From Candidatus Nitrospira nitrificans (GTDB lineage: Bacteria > Nitrospirota > Nitrospiria > Nitrospirales > Nitrospiraceae), in assembly GCF_001458775.1 (NCBI RefSeq), contig NZ_CZPZ01000013.1:1-64000 (forward strand): a stretch of 64,000 bases of DNA, read 5' to 3'. The notes below the pieces were generated by a model. That model had not been told where the DNA came from, ran no database searches, and saw only the letters and a list, made by a program, of their open reading frames with translations. Positions 63,445 through 64,000 of this stretch are shown piece by piece (the first letter of the stretch is position 1; each line of letters opens with the position of its first letter). Position numbers and translations under genes: made by a program.

Positions 63445-64000
63445 AGCTTCGTTCCTACTCGTGAATCAGCCACGGAATACATCAACCCGGAAAACCAGCA
63501 GTACAGCAGCTTCTCGGTATGATCAAGGAGCAAATCGTTGAACAGGCACCCGACCGCCATGATGAGCACCAAACCCTTTGCCAGCAACCCATAGGTCACA
63601 TCTCCGACCAGGGGCGTCGATCGCCACTGCTGCAAAAAAAGCCAGAGCAACAGACCAAACCCGACGACTCCGACTTGGGCCGTGATAAAAAGGTATTGAC
63701 TGTGAGGGTGACTAGGAACCAGCACGCCCGCTTGTTTCGCATACACCGCGTACGCCTGCGCAAATCCACCGGTCCCGACGCCCATCAGGGGATGATCCTC
63801 GATGATTTTCACCGTGTATTGATAAAACTCTGCACGTTCCTGTGTCGCCACATCTCCACTGGCGGAGATCCCTTGTGTCACATTGGACAGCGTCAGATGC
63901 ACTCGATCATGGAAACTGGTCGAGACCTGATAGGCTCCGCCGAATGCGAGCACGAGGGTCGTGACGGCTCCTGCCACGCCTCGCCAGCCGAATGCCGCGT
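63441..64000 (-). CDS. O-antigen ligase (WaaL/Wzy_C family), 5' part off the right edge
   Basis: Membrane protein; 186 codons are visible, open to the right edge, and the N-terminal half is missing. Seen: a periplasmic-loop segment with ERAEFYQYTVKIIEDHPLMG and VGTGGFAQAY, then PHSQYLFITAQVGVVG and several membrane segments, as in the C-terminal half of the Wzy_C domain. Such proteins ligate O polysaccharide to lipid A core or polymerise repeats. With an ABC exporter in the cluster, ligation is more likely than polymerisation. Confidence 0.85.
   Translation of the reverse strand, partial: AAFGWRGVAGAVTTLVLAFGGAYQVSTSFHDRVHLTLSNVTQGISASGDVATQERAEFYQYTVKIIEDHPLMGVGTGGFAQAYAVYAKQAGVLVPSHPHSQYLFITAQVGVVGFGLLLWLFLQQWRSTPLVGDVTYGLLAKGLVLIMAVGCLFNDLLLDHTEKLLYCWFSGLMYSVADSRVGTKL

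Noticed and set aside
1-64000. CRISPR array, rRNA or insertion-sequence transposase
   Set aside because: No regularly spaced direct repeats, no rRNA-like sequence and no intact transposase frame were seen anywhere in the window.

Overview
The window reads as a chromosome fragment of a Nitrospira-type bacterium (phylum Nitrospirota), most likely a complete ammonia oxidiser (comammox). The strongest evidence is at the left edge: an almost complete amoC (1-786, minus) with the conserved Asp/His/His copper site and an N-terminus of the AmoC type. The rest fits a GC-rich Gram-negative autotroph: class I archaeal-type aldolase plus fructose-1,6-bisphosphatase, MEP-pathway genes, a TonB receptor and a large O-antigen locus. 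The species cannot be named from this sequence alone.

Layout. (1) 1-4.4 kb: amoC, preceded on the same strand by a NarL-type regulator and its histidine kinase, then a divergent DUF2254 membrane-protein gene broken by one in-frame TAG. (2) 4.8-13.1 kb: an accessory stretch with a B12-binding radical SAM gene (apparently starting at CTG), a mazEF toxin-antitoxin pair, decayed genes, an HNH-type nuclease, a 1.6-kb gene-free stretch with two long palindromes sharing an 18-bp core, and an IncC/KorB-like ParA-ParB pair. A decayed copy of the 3' end of the radical SAM gene closes this stretch. (3) 13.2-28.5 kb: mostly housekeeping (aroG-type DAHP synthase, tatD, NYN nuclease, amidase, truA, YciH) with an outer-membrane protein, a haem-motif lipoprotein, a CobW GTPase, and a TonB receptor with two small His-rich exported proteins that may form a metal-uptake locus. 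A PEP mutase-nucleotidyltransferase fusion suggests phosphonate chemistry. (4) 28.6-38.8 kb, all minus strand: cysE, ispF, ispD, degP-type protease, aldolase, fructose bisphosphatase, a DUF3108 protein, phosphomannomutase/phosphoglucomutase, manC and kdsC. (5) 38.9-64 kb, all minus strand: an O-antigen/cell-surface polysaccharide locus with rfbBDA, a FlaA1/WbpM-type dehydratase, an ABC exporter (Wzm/Wzt), seven glycosyltransferases, four methyltransferases, an asparagine synthase, an unusual radical SAM protein, a carbamoyltransferase remnant and an O-antigen ligase cut by the right edge.

How the parts fit. Regions 4 and 5 run from carbon supply to surface glycan: gluconeogenic aldolase and bisphosphatase feed hexose phosphates, the mutase and ManC make GDP-mannose, RfbA/B/D make most of dTDP-rhamnose (no rfbC is seen here), glycosyl- and methyltransferases build and decorate the chain, Wzm/Wzt export it and the ligase attaches it to lipid A core. 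Many genes in this locus overlap by 4 or 8 bases, so they are probably cotranscribed and translationally coupled. Visible decay (in-frame stop, frameshifts, gene fragments) is concentrated in region 2 and around 44-48.5 kb, the two places with the clearest signs of gene gain and loss.
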